Under the pieces are notes generated by a model. That model was not told the DNA's origin and ran no database searches. It saw nothing but the letters and a program-made list of their open reading frames with translations. Position numbers and translations under genes: made by a program. Positions 28,526 through 37,297 of a stretch of 64,000 bases of DNA are shown piece after piece (position 1 is the first letter of the stretch; every line of letters starts with the position of its first letter). The DNA is taken from positions 3,658,001-3,722,000 of the forward strand of contig NC_014837.1 of NCBI RefSeq assembly GCF_000175935.2, written 5' to 3'. The stretch is from Pantoea sp. At-9b. Lineage in GTDB: Bacteria > Pseudomonadota > Gammaproteobacteria > Enterobacterales > Enterobacteriaceae.

Positions 28526-29008
28526 ATGGACGCCATAAAACAAATCCTGCTTGATGAAATCGCCACCCTGAACCGTGAAGAACGTCGCGATAATTTGCCG
28601 CGTTTTAGCTTTTCGTTTCTGAAAACGCACCCGGGTCTGTGGGCGGTGATGTACCTGTGCTACGGGCTGTGCGTGGCGCTGATTTTCTCAACCGACATGC
28701 TTGGTTGGCCCGCGTTTTGGTTTGCCACGGTATTCGTGCTGGTGATGAGCTTTTTAATGCTGCTGGATATCAACCCTAAATACCGCTTTGAAGATATCGA
28801 TGCATTGGATCTGCGCGTTTGCTACAACGGCGAGTGGTATTACATTCAGCCAGTATCATCGCAGGGTATCAGCAAGATTCTGGATAACCCCGGCACGCCA
28901 GATCGCGTCCGCAGCGGGATTCATCGTCTGATGCAGCAGAAGGGCGAAGTCGATTTTTACGATGTGTATTACCTGACCTGGGGACATCAACAGGCGGCAC
29001 AGGTTTAA
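28526..29008 (+). CDS. ylaC: Inner-membrane protein YlaC
   Basis: A 160-residue protein matching E. coli YlaC (156) through its length: a charged N-terminus with EERRDNLPRFSFSF, two adjacent membrane helices (about residues 36-54 and 60-78) and a soluble tail with RFEDIDALDLRVCYNGEWY. AGAGAGGTG provides the ribosome site. No function is established. It is convergent with ydcR, and the 98 bp between them is almost filled by repeat elements. Confidence 0.92.
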   Translation: MDAIKQILLDEIATLNREERRDNLPRFSFSFLKTHPGLWAVMYLCYGLCVALIFSTDMLGWPAFWFATVFVLVMSFLMLLDINPKYRFEDIDALDLRVCYNGEWYYIQPVSSQGISKILDNPGTPDRVRSGIHRLMQQKGEVDFYDVYYLTWGHQQAAQV

Positions 29009-29019
29009 ATTCAACCTGG

Positions 29020-29071
29020 CTCCCTCATCCCGACCTTCTCCCGCTAGCGGGAGAAGGTCGGGATGAGGGAG
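29020..29071. repeat. Perfect 52-bp palindrome (family A, single unit)
   Basis: Every base of this segment is matched by its reverse complement: 26-bp arms running CTCCCTCATCCC... to the centre CGCTAGCG. It carries the family A core CTTCTCCCGC-TA-GCGGGAGAAG with extended arms. It lies 12 bp after the ylaC stop and is followed at 29089 by a family B unit. It can act as a bidirectional hairpin between ylaC and ydcR. Confidence 0.95.
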
Positions 29072-29088
29072 TCAGGCCGCAGAAGACT

Positions 29089-29110
29089 GCGCGATAAATC
29101 GCGCCGCTAC
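29089..29110 (-). repeat. Family B repeat supplying the ydcR stop codon
   Basis: 22-bp unit which on the minus strand begins GTAGCGGCGCGATTT and ends in the hairpin half TCGCGC. Its second to fourth bases are the TAG stop codon of ydcR (29107-29109). Confidence 0.9.
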
Positions 29111-30519
29111 GGGTGCAGTTGTTTGATTAACTGACCTAATTTTTCTACCGCCGCCTCGGCGCGCGCATCCCACGGCCAGGCAGTATTGAAGCGAAAGCAG
29201 TGACGGAAGTCTTCACTGCTGGAAAATAGCTGCCCCGGCGCGATACTGATCCCCTGCTCTAACGCCAGATGGTATAGCTGCGTGGTGTTGATGCCCTGGG
29301 GTAAGGTCACCCACAAAAAGTAGCCTCCCGGCGTATCACTGATGCTGGCTTCTGCCGGTAACACCTGACGCAACGCGGCCCGTGCCAGCTGTTTGCGTTT
29401 GGCCAGTGTTTGGCGCAACCGTTTCAGGTGGCTGTCATAGCTACGGGTAGAGAGAAAATCCGCCAGCGCCAGTTGCATCGGCGCACTGGTGGAAAGTGTA
29501 CTCATCAGCTGAATGCGCTGGACGCGCTGCGCATGCCGGCCCGCAGCCACCCAGCCGATACGAAAACCCGCCACCAGGTTCTTCGAAAAACTGCCGCAAT
29601 GCATCACATCGCCAGTGCGATCGAAGGCTTTCGCCGGTAGTGGTTTTTCATCGCCAATCCACAGCTCGCTGTAAACGTCGTCTTCAATCAACGCCACGTC
29701 ATAGCGCGCCAACAGCGCTACCAGTTGTTCTTTGCGCGTGTTGCTGAGGGTAAAACCCAGCGGATTTTGCCGGTTGGTCATCAGCCAGCAGGCTTTCACC
29801 GGCCAGCGTTGCAGTGCCTGTTCCAGTTCATCAAAATCCATGCCCTGCTCAACATCGCTGGCAATGGCGATCGCGTTCAGCTTCAGGCGTTCAATTGCCT
29901 GTAATGCACCGTAGAACGAGGGATTTTCGATCACCACCCAATCCCCCGGCTCCGTCACCGCCTGCAAACTCAGGTTGAGGGCTTCCATGGCACCATTGGT
30001 GATAACGATGTCATCGGGCGAGATGGTGATCCCCTGCTGCGCGTAACGTTGCGCAAGGATTTTGCGTAGCTCAGGGTTACCCGGTGGCAAATTGTTGAGC
30101 GCATCAGTCGGTTTCAGATTGTGCGAAACTTTGACCAGCGAACGCATCAACTGGCGCTGCGGAAACAGTTCCGGATCCGGGAAAGCCGAACCAAACGGCA
30201 TAATCGCCGGGTCGCGCGTCGCCTGGAGAACATCGAAAACGAAGCTGTTGGTATCAGTTTGCTCCGGGCGTTCCACCGTTTGTGTCGCCAGCCGCGTCCG
30301 CGCAGCCGCCGCGCGTGGCGCGATGTAGTAGCCGGATTGCGGTTTTGACAAGATCCAGCCCTGACTCTCCAGCACCTCATACGCGTGCATCACCGTCATC
30401 AGGCTGAGGCCCGATTGATCAGCCTGCTGACGCAGTGACGGCAATTTTTCGCCGGGCTGCCAGATGTTAGCTTCGATTTGTTCACGCAGTTGATCGACCA
30501 ACTGCTGGTATTTCGCCAC
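29107..30519 (-). CDS. ydcR: MocR-type regulator / aminotransferase-fold protein YdcR
   Basis: A 470-residue fusion of a GntR winged-helix DNA-binding domain (about residues 1-70; EKLPSLRQQADQSGLSLMTV) and a fold-type I aminotransferase domain that binds PLP. The cofactor lysine lies in CGSFSKNLVAGFRIGW; EDDVYSELWIGDEKPLPAKA and LPPGNPELR also match E. coli YdcR, which has the same length. It probably acts as a PLP-responsive transcription factor of unknown regulon. The stop codon TAG falls inside a family B repeat, so the C-terminus was defined by, or kept through, repeat insertion. Confidence 0.93.
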   Translation of the reverse strand: MAKYQQLVDQLREQIEANIWQPGEKLPSLRQQADQSGLSLMTVMHAYEVLESQGWILSKPQSGYYIAPRAAAARTRLATQTVERPEQTDTNSFVFDVLQATRDPAIMPFGSAFPDPELFPQRQLMRSLVKVSHNLKPTDALNNLPPGNPELRKILAQRYAQQGITISPDDIVITNGAMEALNLSLQAVTEPGDWVVIENPSFYGALQAIERLKLNAIAIASDVEQGMDFDELEQALQRWPVKACWLMTNRQNPLGFTLSNTRKEQLVALLARYDVALIEDDVYSELWIGDEKPLPAKAFDRTGDVMHCGSFSKNLVAGFRIGWVAAGRHAQRVQRIQLMSTLSTSAPMQLALADFLSTRSYDSHLKRLRQTLAKRKQLARAALRQVLPAEASISDTPGGYFLWVTLPQGINTTQLYHLALEQGISIAPGQLFSSSEDFRHCFRFNTAWPWDARAEAAVEKLGQLIKQLHP

Positions 30520-30552
30520 CTGAATCTCCGTCAGAATGCTATGCGAGGATTC

Positions 30553-30581
30553 TCCCTCACCCTGCCCCTATCCCGCCAGCC
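30553..30581. repeat. Degenerate family A half-unit
   Basis: CCCTCACCCTGCCCCTATCC followed by CGCCAGC resembles the left arm of a family A element, but the right arm is missing. It fills the short gap between ydcR and the upstream MHYT gene's stop codon. Confidence 0.5.
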
Positions 30582-30582
30582 A

Positions 30583-32673
30583 TTATTTCGCGGCAGTTTC
30601 CAGTTCTTCCACCGAGGCGACAAACTCCGGCAGTTCGCCAATGCGATCTGGCGGCAAGGGTCGGCCCAGCAGATATCCCTGCAACGAATTACATCCCAGC
30701 CCGGTCAGAAACGCTTGTTGTTCCTCAGTTTCCACCCCTTCAGCCACCACTTTTAAATCCAGTGATTGCGCCAGCGCCACAATCGCCGAGACAATGGTGG
30801 CATCTTCTGATTTCGCCTGTAGCTCATTGACAAATGCGCGGTCAATTTTCAACTCGCTGGCTGGTAAGCGCTTGAGATACAACAGGCTGGAGTAACCGGT
30901 GCCGAAGTCGTCAATGGAGGCTTTCACCCCCATATTGGTCAACTCGGTCAGGATGCGCACGCTCTCTTCCGGGTCACGCATCGCCGTGGTTTCCGTGACT
31001 TCCAGCGTCAGCAGTTCTGCCGGAATCTGGTGCTGATCCAACGCCGAGGTGACGGTTTCCACCAGATTGCATTGCTCGAACTGCAACGCCGACAGGTTCA
31101 CGGCAACTGACCAGTGCGGATGCCCCTGCAAATGCCAGCTATGCAGCTGACGACAGGCTTCATTGATCACCCAGTTGCCAATATTGACGATCATCCCAGT
31201 CTTCTCTGCCATCGGCAGGAATTTGTCCGGCGTCAGCAAGCCTCGCGTCGGATGCTGCCAACGCAGTAAGGCTTCAAAACCAATGATAGGGCCGCGCGGG
31301 GCACAATATTTGGGCTGGTAGAACAGGCGTAGCTCGTCGTTATCCAGCGCCTGCCACAAATCGTTGTTCAGTTGCAGCTGGCTTTGCGCCAGGGTGTTCA
31401 TCGAGGGCTGGAAGAAGTTGTAGCCGTTGCGCCCGTTGTTTTTGGTGTGGTACATCGCGGCATCCGCGTTGAACATCAACTCACGTTCGTCCACCCCGTC
31501 GCCCGGATAAACCGCAATGCCAATACTTAAGGACACCACTAACTCGTAACGTGAGATGCTGAACGGCTTTTCAATCGCCTTCACCAGTGCATCGGCCGCT
31601 GCCGCCGCATCATTAGGGTCATCAATTTCGATCAACAGGACAAACTCGTCTCCGCCCATCCGCGCCAGCGTGTAATGTCCTTTCATCTGCCCGGTCATAC
31701 GCTCAGTGACCGCAATCAGCAGATTGTCGCCAACGTGATGACCAAACGCGTCATTGACCGCTTTGAAGCCATCCAGATCCATAAACATCAAGGCAAAATG
31801 GGACTGTTCACGGTCGGCTTTATTGATGGCCTGATCGAGGCGGTCTTCCAGCAAAATACGATTGGGCAGACGCGTCAGGTTGTCATGCAGCGCCAACTGC
31901 GCCAGTTCCCGATTGGCCTCCGCCAGTGAGCGGGCAAGGATCGAGGTGCGCGCCTGCATCCGGGCGTCGAGCATCGAGACCAACAAGGTAATACCGAGGA
32001 TAGCGAGCGTCACCACCGTCACCAGCATCGCCAGCCAGTTGCTGTTGACGCCCATATGGGTGGCATGGCTCTGCATGGGGAAGTTGGCAGCCGCCATCCC
32101 GGTGTAATGCATCCCCGCGATGGCGCAGCCCATGACCACCGATGCGCCAAGGCGCAACAGGGTGACACGGCCCGTTCCTTCACGCAGGGTAAACGCCAGC
32201 CACAGCGCCACCCCCGATGCCACCAGCGCAATGACCACCGATGCCGCAACCCAATAGCCGTTCCAGACGATACCGGGCGCAAACATCAGCGCCGCCATGC
32301 CGGTGTAGTGCATCGCGACGACACCAAAACCTAAGACCAGTGCTCCGCCGCAGAGTCGCGTCCACGGCAGTTCGCCCGCACACACCAGCCACAAGGCAAA
32401 GATCGATGCCAGTATCGCAATCACCATTGATGTTGCGGTGAGCAGCGGATCATAGCTCATCACCATATCGAGGCTCATCGACAGCATGCCGATAAAGTGC
32501 ATCGCCCAGATGCCCACGCCCATGGCAAAGCCGCCGCCTAATAGCCACACCAGCGCCGATTTGCCACTGGCGGTTGCCACCCGTCCCGCCATATCGAGTG
32601 CGGTGAAGGAGGCCAACATCGCCACCAACACCGAGACGATGACGGTATACCAATCATATGAAGTCACTAACAT
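30583..32673 (-). CDS. MHYT-GGDEF-EAL membrane c-di-GMP enzyme, copy 1
   Basis: A 696-residue inner-membrane protein. Seven N-terminal helices (about residues 1-245) carry three MHYT-type motifs (AMHFIGM, AMHYTGM, GMHYTGM) thought to bind copper or sense a gas. GGDEF (about residue 339) is intact, but the position of the inhibitory RxxD motif reads KGHY, so feedback inhibition is unlikely. The EAL domain (about 467) keeps FEALLRW, NLSALQF, VTET, DDFGTGYSS, KID and AEGVET, all needed for phosphodiesterase activity. It is followed by ydcR and preceded by a paralogue of the same layout 155 bp upstream. Confidence 0.92.
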   Translation of the reverse strand: MLVTSYDWYTVIVSVLVAMLASFTALDMAGRVATASGKSALVWLLGGGFAMGVGIWAMHFIGMLSMSLDMVMSYDPLLTATSMVIAILASIFALWLVCAGELPWTRLCGGALVLGFGVVAMHYTGMAALMFAPGIVWNGYWVAASVVIALVASGVALWLAFTLREGTGRVTLLRLGASVVMGCAIAGMHYTGMAAANFPMQSHATHMGVNSNWLAMLVTVVTLAILGITLLVSMLDARMQARTSILARSLAEANRELAQLALHDNLTRLPNRILLEDRLDQAINKADREQSHFALMFMDLDGFKAVNDAFGHHVGDNLLIAVTERMTGQMKGHYTLARMGGDEFVLLIEIDDPNDAAAAADALVKAIEKPFSISRYELVVSLSIGIAVYPGDGVDERELMFNADAAMYHTKNNGRNGYNFFQPSMNTLAQSQLQLNNDLWQALDNDELRLFYQPKYCAPRGPIIGFEALLRWQHPTRGLLTPDKFLPMAEKTGMIVNIGNWVINEACRQLHSWHLQGHPHWSVAVNLSALQFEQCNLVETVTSALDQHQIPAELLTLEVTETTAMRDPEESVRILTELTNMGVKASIDDFGTGYSSLLYLKRLPASELKIDRAFVNELQAKSEDATIVSAIVALAQSLDLKVVAEGVETEEQQAFLTGLGCNSLQGYLLGRPLPPDRIGELPEFVASVEELETAAK

Positions 32674-32828
32674 AGTGAGTTCCCAAGTCAGGGCTGAATT
32701 AACAGCCGTGGTGTTGTTAATAAAACGTAAAATATATAAATATTATTGTATTATCTATCGGCAGTCATGCTGCCGTTATTGGTCGTTGAACGATGAAAGA
32801 TTACGATTCAGAAAATAAAAATTACTCG

Positions 32829-34928
32829 TCACGCACCCGCCAAAGGTGCGATGTTATCGGGGATAACAAGAGGGGCAGTCACTGCCACAGTGAATTCGCT
32901 GATACGATCTGCCGGTGTCGGTTTACCCAGTAAGTAGCCCTGAAGGGTATCGAAACCCAACCCGGTTAATAAGCGCTGCTGTTCTTCCGTTTCAACGCCC
33001 TCGGCCACCATACGTAAATTCAGGCTCTGCGCCAGGGTAATCATCGCACTGACGACGGTGGCATCTTCGCTGTCAGCACGCAGGCTGTTGATGAAGCTGC
33101 GATCGATTTTCAACTCCGTCGCCTCCAGATGTTTCAGATGGAGCAGGTTGGCATAACCGATACCAAAATTATCAATCGCCACCTTCACGCCCAACTGATG
33201 CAATTCAGCAATACGTTGCTGACTGAACTGCGGGTCACGCATGGCAATGGTTTCGGTAATTTCTAACATCAGCGCGCCTTCCGGCAAGCTGTGCCGTTGC
33301 AGAATCTCACGTAAGCTGTCGATCAAGTCGCGCTGGTGGAATTGCAGCGCCGAGAGGTTAACGGAGACGCTCCAGTGGCTATTGCCCTCTTCATGCCACT
33401 GGCGTAGCTGACGGCAGGCTTCATTGATCACCCAATTGCCCAGCGCGATAATCTGCCCGGTTTTTTCCGCACGCGGCAGGAACATGTCTGGCATCAGCAA
33501 TCCACGACGCGGATGTTGCCAGCGCAGCAGCGCTTCAAAGCCCATCAGCAGCGTCCCACCGGCACGAAACTTCGGTTGGTAGAACAGACGCATTTCCTGA
33601 TGCTCCAGCGCGTGCCACAGATCATTGGCCAGCGCCAGTTGATGCTGCGCAACCGTACTCATCGCCGGTTCAAACAGGCACCAGCCATTACGTCCGCTGT
33701 GTTTGGTGTGATACATCGCTGAATCGGCGTTGAACATCATCTCCTGCTTGCTGCGGCCATGCAGCGGGAAGATGACGATGCCCACACTTAACGACACCCG
33801 CAGCGAATAACGGTCGAGTTCAAACGGGGCATCGATGGTATTGACCAGACGCTGGGCGATGGTGGCGGCCTGTAAGCCATCGCTGTCGGGGCTTAACAGC
33901 ACAAATTCATCCCCGCCCAGACGCGCCAGAATCACATCCTCGCGTAACTGATTACGCAGACGCGCGGCCACTGCCACAAGTAAGCAGTCACCAACATGAT
34001 GTCCCCAGGTATCGTTGACCGCCTTAAAGCCGTCGAGATCCATAAACATCAGCGCAAAGGTTTGGTCGTTGAGCGTGGCGTGTTTAACAGCAGCATCGAG
34101 TTGCTGTTCCAGCAGCACCCGGTTAGGTAAGGTGGTGAGATTGTCGTGCATGGCCAGTTGGCGCAATTCGTTGTTGGCATGCTTTAGTTTTGCCGCCAGT
34201 CGTGCGGCGCGCAGCTGCGCATCCAGCATCGACAACAACAGCGTGATGCCAAGGATGGTCAGGGTGATGATGGTGACCCACACCGCCAGCCCCTGATCGC
34301 TGACCCCATGTTCCATCATGCTGCTGGCATTGTTGAACTGCGCAGCCGCCATCCCGACATAATGCATGCCGGCAACGGCCGCACCCATCACCAGCGAGGC
34401 ACAGCCGCGCATCAACAACAGTCCATCGCCCTGGCGTAAATGAAATGCCAGCCACAAAGCCGCACCGGAGGCGGCATACGCAATGACTACCGACAAGGCA
34501 ACCAGCTGCAGATTCCAGTGAATAGCCGGTTCGATCATCAGCGCGTTCATGCCGAGATAATGCATCGCCACCACGCCACTGCCGAGGATTAACGTGCCCC
34601 GCACCAGGCGGCGTAAGGTCAGATGACTCCCGCGTACCACCTGCGCAAACGAAAAGATGGCAGCAATGATCGCCACCGCCAGCGACCACGAGGTGAGCGG
34701 CACATCGTAACGCATGGTCATAGGTAGCATCATGGCGAGCATACCGATGAAATGCATCGCCCAGACACCAATGCCCATCGCCGTACCCCCGGCGATCAGC
34801 CATAAGCGGGCGATGCAGCCACGTGATACCGCTACGCGTCCGGCCGTATCCAGTGCCGTAAATGAGGCGATAAAAGCGACGATCAATGAACTCGTCACCA
34901 GAACGCTATCCCAGGTAATCAGCAACAT
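32829..34928 (-). CDS. MHYT-GGDEF-EAL membrane c-di-GMP enzyme, copy 2, altered EAL site
   Basis: A 699-residue tandem paralogue of the next gene with the same architecture: seven helices with AMHFIGM, AMHYLGM and GMHYVGM, intact GGDEF (about residue 337) and EAL (about 463, FEALLRW). The EAL loop that reads DDFGTGYSS in active phosphodiesterases is DNFGIGYAN here (about residue 583), replacing the second aspartate and a threonine. I infer weak or absent phosphodiesterase activity, leaving cyclase or c-di-GMP binding as the likely role. The first MHYT copy keeps the canonical loop, so the duplicates appear to have diverged in function. Confidence 0.9.
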   Translation of the reverse strand: MLLITWDSVLVTSSLIVAFIASFTALDTAGRVAVSRGCIARLWLIAGGTAMGIGVWAMHFIGMLAMMLPMTMRYDVPLTSWSLAVAIIAAIFSFAQVVRGSHLTLRRLVRGTLILGSGVVAMHYLGMNALMIEPAIHWNLQLVALSVVIAYAASGAALWLAFHLRQGDGLLLMRGCASLVMGAAVAGMHYVGMAAAQFNNASSMMEHGVSDQGLAVWVTIITLTILGITLLLSMLDAQLRAARLAAKLKHANNELRQLAMHDNLTTLPNRVLLEQQLDAAVKHATLNDQTFALMFMDLDGFKAVNDTWGHHVGDCLLVAVAARLRNQLREDVILARLGGDEFVLLSPDSDGLQAATIAQRLVNTIDAPFELDRYSLRVSLSVGIVIFPLHGRSKQEMMFNADSAMYHTKHSGRNGWCLFEPAMSTVAQHQLALANDLWHALEHQEMRLFYQPKFRAGGTLLMGFEALLRWQHPRRGLLMPDMFLPRAEKTGQIIALGNWVINEACRQLRQWHEEGNSHWSVSVNLSALQFHQRDLIDSLREILQRHSLPEGALMLEITETIAMRDPQFSQQRIAELHQLGVKVAIDNFGIGYANLLHLKHLEATELKIDRSFINSLRADSEDATVVSAMITLAQSLNLRMVAEGVETEEQQRLLTGLGFDTLQGYLLGKPTPADRISEFTVAVTAPLVIPDNIAPLAGA

Positions 34929-35044
34929 GAGCGCTCCTCACTAACCCGCTAGCGAGCAGGTGCTGAATTATCGAACAGGAACAAAGATTAAAAAGCATGC
35001 ATAAACGGTCAGTTAACTTTTTAAAAGCGATTCAGCCGCTAATC

Positions 35045-35085
35045 GTGCCAGTAGGGTCTGGGGACTAGCGCACTGGGACTTTTTT
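35045..35085 (+). terminator. Orphan terminator-like hairpin
   Basis: GTGCCAGT pairs with ACTGGGAC (one mismatch) around a 19-base loop, followed by six T residues. No annotated plus-strand gene ends here, so it may end an unannotated small RNA starting in the upstream 100 bp, or be chance. Confidence 0.35.
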
Positions 35086-35317
35086 ATGTTCATTATCTAT
35101 CGCTGAGTGGAGAATCGTTATTATGTCTGATTAATGTATGAACATAACACTGAACCTTGCATCGCGGTAGAGGGAGTAATAATTCCTTGTTTAGTTTTTT
35201 TTGCCTGCCGGAATCCCTTGCTATCACTGAATTATCGGCGAGTTGAACAAATTGATTAGGGAAAAATCATTGGTGGACCTGACAGGCTTCGCTTTGCTGA
35301 ACTATAGTAAAGAAAAC

Positions 35318-35326
35318 TGATATAAA
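35318..35326 (+). promoter_or_regulatory. Candidate extended -10 promoter of the pilus operon
   Basis: TGATATAAA fits TGnTATAAT with one mismatch and lacks a clear -35 box. Transcription would start near 35333, at the foot of a hairpin, giving an untranslated leader of about 140 bases. Confidence 0.4.
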
Positions 35327-35332
35327 TCATTT

Positions 35333-35371
35333 CCCTGCCGCATAAGAACTTTCTTAGACAGCAGGGGTTTT
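35333..35371 (+). promoter_or_regulatory. Leader hairpin ahead of the pilus operon
   Basis: CCCTGC/GCAGGG outer stem with an inner AGAA/TTCT stem, followed by GTTTT. It could act as an attenuator or protect the 5' end of the mRNA. Confidence 0.4.
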
Positions 35372-35473
35372 GCTGTACCGCCTAATCCGGCTTCTTGTTA
35401 TTTTTCGGTTGATTTCATAAATACATCATCAGGTGAAAAAGCACTGACCTTGGATAATCAGTAAGGAATGATT

Positions 35474-36043
35474 ATGAAACTCAAGCTTTTTCTTTTGGCC
35501 GCCAGCCTGAGCGCTACCTTCCCGCCGTATGCTGCTTTCGCCGCCACCACAACGGGAACCATTAACGCTACGCTTACCCTGACCACCGGCTGCCTGGTGA
35601 ATGGTCAATCCGCTACGACCGGGGTGAACTTCGGTACCTTGAACTTCGGAAGCAGCGCTGCCACTTTCGATACCCTGAATGCCACCCTGGTTGGGGCTTC
35701 CGGCAATGGTATCTACGTGCGCTGCACCACCGGCCAAACCTTTAACGTACAAGTGACCAGCAGTAATGCCGCACCGGCCACCATTTATGGCACCGTGAGC
35801 GGACAGCCACGCTATCTGATCCTCGGCTCCAACAACACGCAAGGCATCGCCTACACCTTGTACAGTGATGCGGCCTTTACCACCGCCATCGCCAATAACA
35901 CCAATATCGCCCCAAGCGGCACCACCGACCCCACTCTGGGGACGAACTACGCCATCTATGGTCGTGTCGTCGGTGGTGGCTTCAACCCGTTGATTCCGGC
36001 GGGGACTTACACCGATACCATTAACGTTGCCGTCAATTACTGA
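35474..36043 (+). CDS. Csu-type pilus major subunit (spore coat U domain)
   Basis: A 189-residue exported pilin of the spore-coat-protein-U family, related to CsuA/B, the main rod subunit of archaic chaperone-usher pili. I place the start at the ATG at 35474, six bases after AAGGA, rather than the ATG at 35468 that touches it. The signal peptide MKLKLFLLAASLSATFPP ends near AFA. A cysteine pair (TGCLVNG and VRCTTG) probably forms the subunit disulfide, and the chain ends in the beta strand typical of donor-strand pilins (DTINVAVNY). First gene of the five-gene pilus operon. Confidence 0.87.
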   Translation: MKLKLFLLAASLSATFPPYAAFAATTTGTINATLTLTTGCLVNGQSATTGVNFGTLNFGSSAATFDTLNATLVGASGNGIYVRCTTGQTFNVQVTSSNAAPATIYGTVSGQPRYLILGSNNTQGIAYTLYSDAAFTTAIANNTNIAPSGTTDPTLGTNYAIYGRVVGGGFNPLIPAGTYTDTINVAVNY

Positions 36044-36066
36044 GGCGCGCATTTCGGTTAAACAGG

Positions 36067-36582
36067 GTGAGTGTGGTAAATGGGTGGACGCGCATTGCTG
36101 GCGGTCTGGCCCTGCTGATAGGGAGTGTCAATGCCTGGGGGTTGCCAACCGCAACCTTCCAGGTCTCTGCTTCAGTGGTGGCTGGCTGCGTGGTCTCCGG
36201 TACAAATCCCGGCGTTTTTGGCACGCTTGATTTTGGCACCCAGTCCGGCGTCGCCAGCAGCAGTGTCAGTGCCACCTTTGTCCAGAGTTCCACCATCAGC
36301 CTTGCCTGCACGCCAGGCACCACTGTCAGCATGTCGATTAACGGCGGCAGCAACTACACCACCACCCGCAACCTGAAACTGGCCAGTTTCACCAATACCG
36401 TGGCCTACAGCCTGTACAGCAACGCCAGCCACACCACCGCGATTGGGGTGAATTCTCCGGTTACCCTCAGCTATAGCAACGCCAACAACATCACGTTGCC
36501 GATTTACGGCGTGTTGCAGCTACCGGGGCCGACGCGCGCCGGGGTTTATACCGATACTTTAACCGTCACCCTGAGCTGGTGA
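36067..36582 (+). CDS. Csu-type pilus minor subunit (spore coat U domain)
   Basis: A 171-residue exported pilin of the same family as its upstream neighbour but only distantly similar, probably an adaptor like CsuA or CsuB. The frame opens at a GTG (36067); a GTG at 36073 has better spacing to AGGG and is an equal candidate. Signal peptide cleavage is predicted near VNA-WG. Cysteines in VAGCVVSG and SLACTPG suggest the usual disulfide, and the C-terminal strand is YTDTLTVTLSW. It lies 23 bp after the major subunit gene. Confidence 0.85.
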   Translation: MSVVNGWTRIAGGLALLIGSVNAWGLPTATFQVSASVVAGCVVSGTNPGVFGTLDFGTQSGVASSSVSATFVQSSTISLACTPGTTVSMSINGGSNYTTTRNLKLASFTNTVAYSLYSNASHTTAIGVNSPVTLSYSNANNITLPIYGVLQLPGPTRAGVYTDTLTVTLSW

Positions 36583-36607
36583 AGGAACAACGAAGAAGGA
36601 ATAACGC

Positions 36608-37297
36608 ATGAAAAACCTGCTGCTGGTATGGCTGCTCACGTTCAGCGCCCTTAGCCATGCCGCCAACTCGCTGATGATCTGGCCGATCGATCCTGCCATC
36701 AATCCCGACGACAAAGCCAGTGAGCTGTGGCTGGAGAACCGTGGCGATGCAACCACCTTAATGCAGGTCCGCATTTTCACCTGGCAGCAAGTCAACCAGC
36801 GGGAGCAGTATCAGACACAGACCGACGTGGTCGCCAGCCCACCGCTGGTACGCATCGAGCCGGGGCAAAAACAGCTGGTGCGTTTAATCAAACAAACGCC
36901 GCCCGCCGCTGGCAAGGAAATGGCCTACCGCGTGGTGCTGGATGAGATCCCTACCCCACGTACCCCCGGAACCAATCAGGCCGGATTGACGTTCCAGATG
37001 CGCTATTCGGTGCCGCTCTTCGTTTATGGTAACGGGCTGACGTTCGACAGCGCCAAACCCGACCTGAGCTGGCAGGTGGAAAACAGCGGCGGCCGACGCT
37101 GGCTCCTACTGACTAACCACGGCACCGGCCATGCGCGCCTGAGCAATGTCACCATCGGCGGGCGCAAACTGGGTGATGGCCTGTTTGGCTACGTGCTGGC
37201 AAACAGCAGCAACCGCTGGCCACTGGCGGGCAACGTCAGCGGAGAGCTGGAGGCCGAGATGAACAAAGGCCACTGGCGTAGCGCAGCCCTGCGCTGA
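36608..37297 (+). CDS. Periplasmic pilus chaperone, CsuC-like
   Basis: A 229-residue exported chaperone with two immunoglobulin-like domains that keeps pilus subunits folded and delivers them to the usher. The signal peptide is MKNLLLVWLLTFSALSHA. The subdomain blocks LWLENRGDATTLMQVRIFTW, PGQKQLVRLIKQ and AYRVVLDEIPTP match the PapD-like/archaic chaperones. Its stop shares one base with the usher start (TGATG), so they are translationally coupled. Confidence 0.9.
   Translation: MKNLLLVWLLTFSALSHAANSLMIWPIDPAINPDDKASELWLENRGDATTLMQVRIFTWQQVNQREQYQTQTDVVASPPLVRIEPGQKQLVRLIKQTPPAAGKEMAYRVVLDEIPTPRTPGTNQAGLTFQMRYSVPLFVYGNGLTFDSAKPDLSWQVENSGGRRWLLLTNHGTGHARLSNVTIGGRKLGDGLFGYVLANSSNRWPLAGNVSGELEAEMNKGHWRSAALR

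Larger units (their letters stand above)
34929..35473. other. 545-bp regulatory region between the MHYT genes and the pilus operon
   Basis: AT-rich, divergently flanked and without a supportable gene. It holds a terminator-like hairpin (35045-35085), an extended -10 promoter candidate (35318-35326) and a leader hairpin (35333-35371), annotated separately. I see no c-di-GMP riboswitch consensus. Confidence 0.6.

Noticed and set aside
34929..35473. c-di-GMP riboswitch in the pilus leader
   Set aside because: The conserved GEMM core sequence and paired helices are not visible; only a simple hairpin is.
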